NCBI RefSeq assembly: GCF_021129235.1
Contig: NZ_JAJOMA010000008.1
Location: forward strand, 1-64,000
Direction: 5' to 3'
Source: Kineosporia mesophila
Lineage (GTDB): Bacteria > Actinomycetota > Actinomycetes > Actinomycetales > Kineosporiaceae
DNA: 64,000 nucleotides
The notes beneath the pieces were generated by a model. That model was not told where the DNA came from. It searched no databases and saw only the letters and a list, made by a program, of their open reading frames with translations. Below, one piece after another: positions 60,494 through 64,000 of the stretch. Each line of letters starts with the position of its first letter. Positions within the stretch are counted from its first letter, which is position 1. The position numbers and the translations under genes were made by a program.

Positions 60494-61630
60494 ATGGAGA
60501 CGTTCGACGTAGCCGTCGTCGGCATGGGTGCTCTCGGGAGCGCCGCCACGTACCACGCTGCCCGAAAGGGCGCGAGCATCGTGGCCTTCGAGCAGTTCGA
60601 GCTCGGTCACGTGCGGGGAGCCTCGCACGACACCTCACGCATCATCCGCACGTCGTACGGGGCGGAGGCCTACGTGCGGCTCGCCGAATCGGCCTACCGC
60701 GACTGGGCCGACTTCGAGGAGACGTCCGGTGAGCGGCTGGTCACGGTCACCGGCGGGCTGGTGTTCATCCCGAAGGACGGTCCCTACTCCGCGGCCGACT
60801 TCGTGTCGAGCCTCACCGCGGTCGGGATCCCGTTCGAGTTGCTCTCCCCGGACGAGGTGAAGGAGCGCTGGCCCCAGTTCAGCCTGGCCGAAGGCGTCGA
60901 GACGGTCTACACGGCCGACTCGGGCATCGTCCATGCTTCCCGTTCGGTCGCCGCCTTCCAGATGCATGCGCGGATGAAGGGGGCCGTCATCCGTGACCGC
61001 ACCCCGGTCGAGCGCCTGACTCCGGTCGAGGGTGGCGTCATTGTGCACACCGCCGACGGAGATGTGCTCGCCCGCAAGGTGATCCTGGCCGCGGACGCCT
61101 GGACGAACACCTTGCTGGAGCCGCTCGGCGCGCAGCTGCCGCTGATCACGATGCAGGAGCAGGTCACGTACTTCGGCCCGGCCGAGCCGGAATCCTTCGA
61201 CCGGGACAGGTTCCCGGTCTGGATCTGGGAGGACACCGAGTGCTTCTACGGATTCCCGACCTACGGGGAGCCGACCATCAAGGCGGCGCGCGACCTGTCG
61301 AACAACGTGATGACGCCGGGGGAGCGCACGTTCGTGCCCTCGCCGGAGCTCCTGGAAGAGCTGACGGGCTTCATGCGGAAGACGATTCCCGGCAGCGGGC
61401 AGGTGCTCCGGACCGTCACCTGTCAGTACGCGATCACCCCGGACCGGAACTTCGTGCTCAGCCCGCTCGAGGAGCACCCGGACATCATCGTGGCGCTGGG
61501 TGCGGGCCACGCGTTCAAGTTCGCGCCGGCGATCGGCCGGATTCTCGCGGAACTGGCGATCGACGGCGAGACCACGGACGACATCTCGACGTTCGTGGCC
61601 CCGTCCCGGCTCGAGGGCTCGGTCTCGTGA
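60494..61630 (+). CDS. Sarcosine/N-methyl-L-tryptophan oxidase-like flavoenzyme
   Basis: A 378-residue FAD-dependent amine oxidase of the MSOX/MTOX family. The FAD motif is VVGMGALGSA (residues 9-17). RGASHDTSRIIRTSYGAEAYV matches the family's SSHGxTRxIR region. Cys310 in TVTCQYAITPDRNFV aligns with the cysteine that binds FAD covalently in MSOX/MTOX. It should oxidatively demethylate or deaminate an N-methyl amino acid, giving H2O2. ATG 60494 follows GGAAGGTG. The stop overlaps the next start (GTGA). Confidence 0.92.
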   Translation: METFDVAVVGMGALGSAATYHAARKGASIVAFEQFELGHVRGASHDTSRIIRTSYGAEAYVRLAESAYRDWADFEETSGERLVTVTGGLVFIPKDGPYSAADFVSSLTAVGIPFELLSPDEVKERWPQFSLAEGVETVYTADSGIVHASRSVAAFQMHARMKGAVIRDRTPVERLTPVEGGVIVHTADGDVLARKVILAADAWTNTLLEPLGAQLPLITMQEQVTYFGPAEPESFDRDRFPVWIWEDTECFYGFPTYGEPTIKAARDLSNNVMTPGERTFVPSPELLEELTGFMRKTIPGSGQVLRTVTCQYAITPDRNFVLSPLEEHPDIIVALGAGHAFKFAPAIGRILAELAIDGETTDDISTFVAPSRLEGSVS

Positions 61631-63096
61631 GCACACTCGAATTCCGGAACACCCGGTTCCTCGGCGATGACGGCCTGTTCGATGTGATGGTGGACGCGGG
61701 TCACGTCGCACGGATCAGCCCGGCGGGAACGTCGGTGGGCACCTCGGCGAGCATCGATCTGGACGGCCGGATTCTGGTACCCGGCCTCTGGGACGAGCAT
61801 GTGCACTTCACCCAGTGGACCATCCAGCAGTCGCGGCTGGACCTGGGTGGGACGACCGGCCCGGACGACGTCCTGGAGCGGGTCCGGCAGGAACTGGGCC
61901 GGGCCATCCTCCCGGAGGGCTCCGTCCTGACCGGTTTCGGGTTCCGCGACGGCACCTGGGCCGACCCTCCTGGCCTCCGGGCTCTGGACGAGGTGACCGG
62001 AACCGCGCCGGTCGTCCTGATCAGCGCCGATCTGCACTGCGCGTGGATGAACTCGGCAGCGGCCTCCCGGCTCGGGGTCCAGCCGGACGCATTCGGCCTG
62101 GTGCGCGAGACGGCCTGGTTCGGGGCGAGCCAGAGGCTGCTGGAGATCTCGCCGCCGACCACGGCCCAGTTCCGGGCGGCCGCGCAGGCCGCGGCCCGGC
62201 GGGGCATCGTCGGGGTGGTCGACTTCGAGAACAGCGACAACCTGAGCCAATGGACGCAGCGGGTCGCCGACGGGGTCGACAGCCTGCGGGTCGAGGCGGC
62301 GGTCTGGCCCCAGAGGCTGGAGGCCGCGATCGCCGACGGCCGCCGTACGGGAGATCTTCTGGACGCCGGTGGTCTCCTCACGATGGGTCGCCTCAAGGTG
62401 GTGGTCGACGGGTCGCTCAACACCCGCACCGCCCTGTGCTGGGATCCCTACCCGGGACTCGAGGGTGTCCACGGGTGTGGGGTCTCGACGGTCTCGCCGG
62501 ACGAACTGCGGGACCTGCTGGTGCGGGCGCAGGCCCACGGGATCCGCGCTGCCGTGCACGCGATCGGCGACCGGGCGAACGCCGAGGTCATCGACATCTT
62601 CGAGGAACTCGGCACCGGCGGGACCATCGAGCACGCGCAGCTCGTGGGCACGGACGACTTCGCCCGGTTCGCGCGTCTGGGGCTGGTGGCGAGTGTGCAG
62701 CCCGAACACGCGATGGACGACCGGGACGTCGCCGATCGGCACTGGGCGGGGCGCACCGACCGGGCCTTCGCGTTCGGGTCCCTGCACGAGGCCGGGGTCA
62801 CGCTCCGGTTCGGTTCGGACGCCCCGGTCTCGCCCCTCGACCCGTGGTTCGCCATCTCGGCGGCCACGGCGCGCAGTCGTGACGACCGCGCCCCGTGGCA
62901 TCCGGAGCAACGGGTTCCGCTTGAGGTCGCCCTGGCGTCGAGCATGCGCGGCCGGCTCCGGCCCGCGACCGGTGACGTCGCGGATCTCGCTGTGCTGGAG
63001 GCCGATCCGCGCAGCGCGACGCCGGCCGCGCTGCGCTCGCTCCCCGTCGCGGCGACCCTGATCGCGGGCCGCTTCACCCACACCACACTCGGCTGA
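61627..63096 (+). CDS. Amidohydrolase (YtcJ-like)
   Basis: A 489-residue amidohydrolase_3-type enzyme. It starts at GTG 61627 (STLEFRNTRFLGDDGLFD), overlapping the upstream stop. GRILVPGLWDEHVHFTQW carries the HxH metal motif (near residues 58-60). VVDGSLNTRTALCW, HAIGDRANAEVIDIFEELG, GTIEHAQLVG and FGSDAPVSPLDPWFAI are further metal/active-site blocks. It may hydrolyse an amide or cyclic-amide intermediate of the compound taken up here. One-base overlap with the next gene. Confidence 0.9.
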   Translation: MSTLEFRNTRFLGDDGLFDVMVDAGHVARISPAGTSVGTSASIDLDGRILVPGLWDEHVHFTQWTIQQSRLDLGGTTGPDDVLERVRQELGRAILPEGSVLTGFGFRDGTWADPPGLRALDEVTGTAPVVLISADLHCAWMNSAAASRLGVQPDAFGLVRETAWFGASQRLLEISPPTTAQFRAAAQAAARRGIVGVVDFENSDNLSQWTQRVADGVDSLRVEAAVWPQRLEAAIADGRRTGDLLDAGGLLTMGRLKVVVDGSLNTRTALCWDPYPGLEGVHGCGVSTVSPDELRDLLVRAQAHGIRAAVHAIGDRANAEVIDIFEELGTGGTIEHAQLVGTDDFARFARLGLVASVQPEHAMDDRDVADRHWAGRTDRAFAFGSLHEAGVTLRFGSDAPVSPLDPWFAISAATARSRDDRAPWHPEQRVPLEVALASSMRGRLRPATGDVADLAVLEADPRSATPAALRSLPVAATLIAGRFTHTTLG

Positions 63097-63710
63097 TGAG
63101 ATTCACCGCCGACTACGCCATGACCGGCGAGAAGGACGTGAAGGACCTCATCCGCGCCTACCCCTGGGCCACGATGATCAGCCCGGGCCTGACCGTCTCC
63201 CACTACCCGTTGCTGCTGGACGAGGACGCCGACGGCATCGTGCTCCTGGGCCATGTGGGCCGCCCCGACGAACAGCTGCACGAACTGGGCCGGCACGAGC
63301 TGGTCGTGGTGTTCTACGGTCCCAGCGGTTACGTCTCGCCCGGCTGGTACGAGCTGCCCACGGGCGTGCCGACCTGGAACTTCGAGGTTGTCCACGCCTA
63401 CGGGGTGCCGGAGATCCTCGACGACGCCGAGAACCTGCGCGTACTGGAGAAACTCGTCGACCATTTCGAAGATCCGCTACCACATCCGTTCCGGATGCGC
63501 GCCACCCTGGCCAATGCCGCCTACGCCGACCGGATCGTCCGTGGGACCGTCGGTTTCCGCTTGCGGGTGAACCGGTTCGAGGCCAAGAACAAGATGAGCC
63601 AGGACAAGCCCCCACAGGTCGTGGACCGCATCACCGAAGCGCTCCGGAAGGAGGGACCGTACTTCAATCCGGAGCTCGCCCATCGGATCGAGTCCTCCCG
63701 GCAACGGTGA
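63096..63710 (+). CDS. PaiB-family FMN-binding protein
   Basis: A 204-residue protein of the PaiB (FMN-binding negative transcriptional regulator/pyridoxamine-oxidase-like split barrel) family: ATMISPGLTVSHYPLLLD, VLLGHVGRPDEQLHEL, FYGPSGYVSPGWYE, VPTWNFEVVHAYGV and VGFRLRVNRFEAKNKMSQ are all family features. Function here may be regulatory or flavin-linked redox in the operon. TGATG overlap with the amidohydrolase gene. It is the last gene of the operon. Confidence 0.93.
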   Translation: MRFTADYAMTGEKDVKDLIRAYPWATMISPGLTVSHYPLLLDEDADGIVLLGHVGRPDEQLHELGRHELVVVFYGPSGYVSPGWYELPTGVPTWNFEVVHAYGVPEILDDAENLRVLEKLVDHFEDPLPHPFRMRATLANAAYADRIVRGTVGFRLRVNRFEAKNKMSQDKPPQVVDRITEALRKEGPYFNPELAHRIESSRQR

Positions 63711-64000
63711 TCACGCTCCGCGGAGGAAGGTTTTCCAGCCCTGGGCCGGGCGGGTGCCGGGCGGCAGCTCCCGGAGCCGGGCCAGGACGTGCGGGTCCTG
63801 CACGTCGAGCCAGTCCACGAACTGGCGGAACGACACCAGCTTCACACCGGGCTTCTTGGCCATCTCGACCAGGGCGTCCTCCGCGGCGTCCATGTAGATG
63901 CCGCCGTTCCACTGCTCGAAGTGGTTGCCGATGAACAAGGGTGCCCGGTTGCCCTGGTGCGCCCGCTCGAAACCGGCGAGATACGCGTCCCGGGCCTGGG
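63711..64000 (-). CDS. Polysaccharide deacetylase-like protein (C-terminal part)
   Basis: The last 96 codons of a leftward gene cut by the right window edge. It reads RAPLFIGNHFEQWNGGIYMD, VSFRQFVDWLDVQDPHVLAR and ends KTFLRGA. This is the C-terminal pattern of a group of secreted actinomycete polysaccharide deacetylases (NGGIYM and FRQLxDWLxxQDP). Catalytic D-D-H motifs lie outside the window. Its stop touches that of the convergent PaiB gene (63710/63711) with no gap. Confidence 0.75.
   Translation of the reverse strand, partial: QARDAYLAGFERAHQGNRAPLFIGNHFEQWNGGIYMDAAEDALVEMAKKPGVKLVSFRQFVDWLDVQDPHVLARLRELPPGTRPAQGWKTFLRGA

Noticed and set aside
1-64000. tRNA, rRNA and riboswitch genes
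   Set aside because: No tRNA-like cloverleaf (GTTCGAxTC arm with matching acceptor stem), rRNA segment or known riboswitch core was found by eye. A tRNAscan/Rfam run was not possible.

Overview
The window looks like chromosome of a high-GC Gram-positive actinomycete. The reasons are the strong G/C bias at third codon positions in most genes, frequent GTG starts, many ATGA/GTGA start-stop overlaps, an XRE/DUF5753 plus DUF397 gene pair, and secreted proteins of actinobacterial type (GH18 chitinase with a CBM5/12 module, DUF4082 protein). A member of the Kineosporiales or a related order would fit, but that is a guess. No rRNA, tRNA or CRISPR array was seen.

Layout. (1) 1-4.8 kb: a ruined left flank with an ISAs1-type transposase remnant, a small orphan gene, an O-antigen-ligase-like membrane protein, an XRE/DUF397 pair and eroded DNA. 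(2) 4.8-14.5 kb: a visibly less GC-rich glycan locus with a complete dTDP-L-rhamnose cassette (rmlD-rmlA-rmlC leftward, rmlB rightward). It is followed by a coupled operon of an uncharacterised protein, a Wzx flippase, two glycosyltransferases and a Wzy-type polymerase. (3) 14.5-21.9 kb: three leftward glycosyltransferase genes and a second, GC-rich, complete rml cassette with the same divergent layout. (4) 22-39 kb: sugar-modifying and assembly genes (hexapeptide acetyltransferases, MFS exporter, beta-propeller protein, GT4 enzymes, Gfo/Idh/MocA oxidoreductase, SDR epimerase, two DegT aminotransferases, second Wzx) and a 1599-residue secreted multidomain protein. (5) 39-51 kb: a leftward operon of a Wzz-like protein, a Wzy-Wzz fusion and a polysaccharide deacetylase, then more glycosyltransferases, two paralogous secreted beta-helix proteins and a LysR regulator. 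(6) 51-57.6 kb: chitinase, TetR regulator, a DsbA/FrnE-like protein coupled to a tiny Cys-ended peptide gene, small orphan genes and a double-length IclR regulator. (7) 57.8-64 kb: a catabolic operon of a polar amino-acid ABC importer, a sarcosine/N-methyltryptophan-oxidase-like flavoenzyme, an amidohydrolase and a PaiB-like protein, ending in a partial polysaccharide deacetylase.

How the parts work together. Most of the window appears to build, export, polymerise and modify one or two cell-surface or exopolysaccharides by Wzx/Wzy-type assembly. There are two flippases, three polymerase/ligase-like proteins, two Wzz-like modules, about ten glycosyltransferases and two rhamnose cassettes. dTDP-rhamnose and probably N-acylated amino-sugar nucleotides are the likely precursors. 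The rightmost 6 kb is unrelated amine or amino-acid catabolism, probably governed by the divergent IclR-type regulator. All functions are read from sequence motifs; no database search was run.
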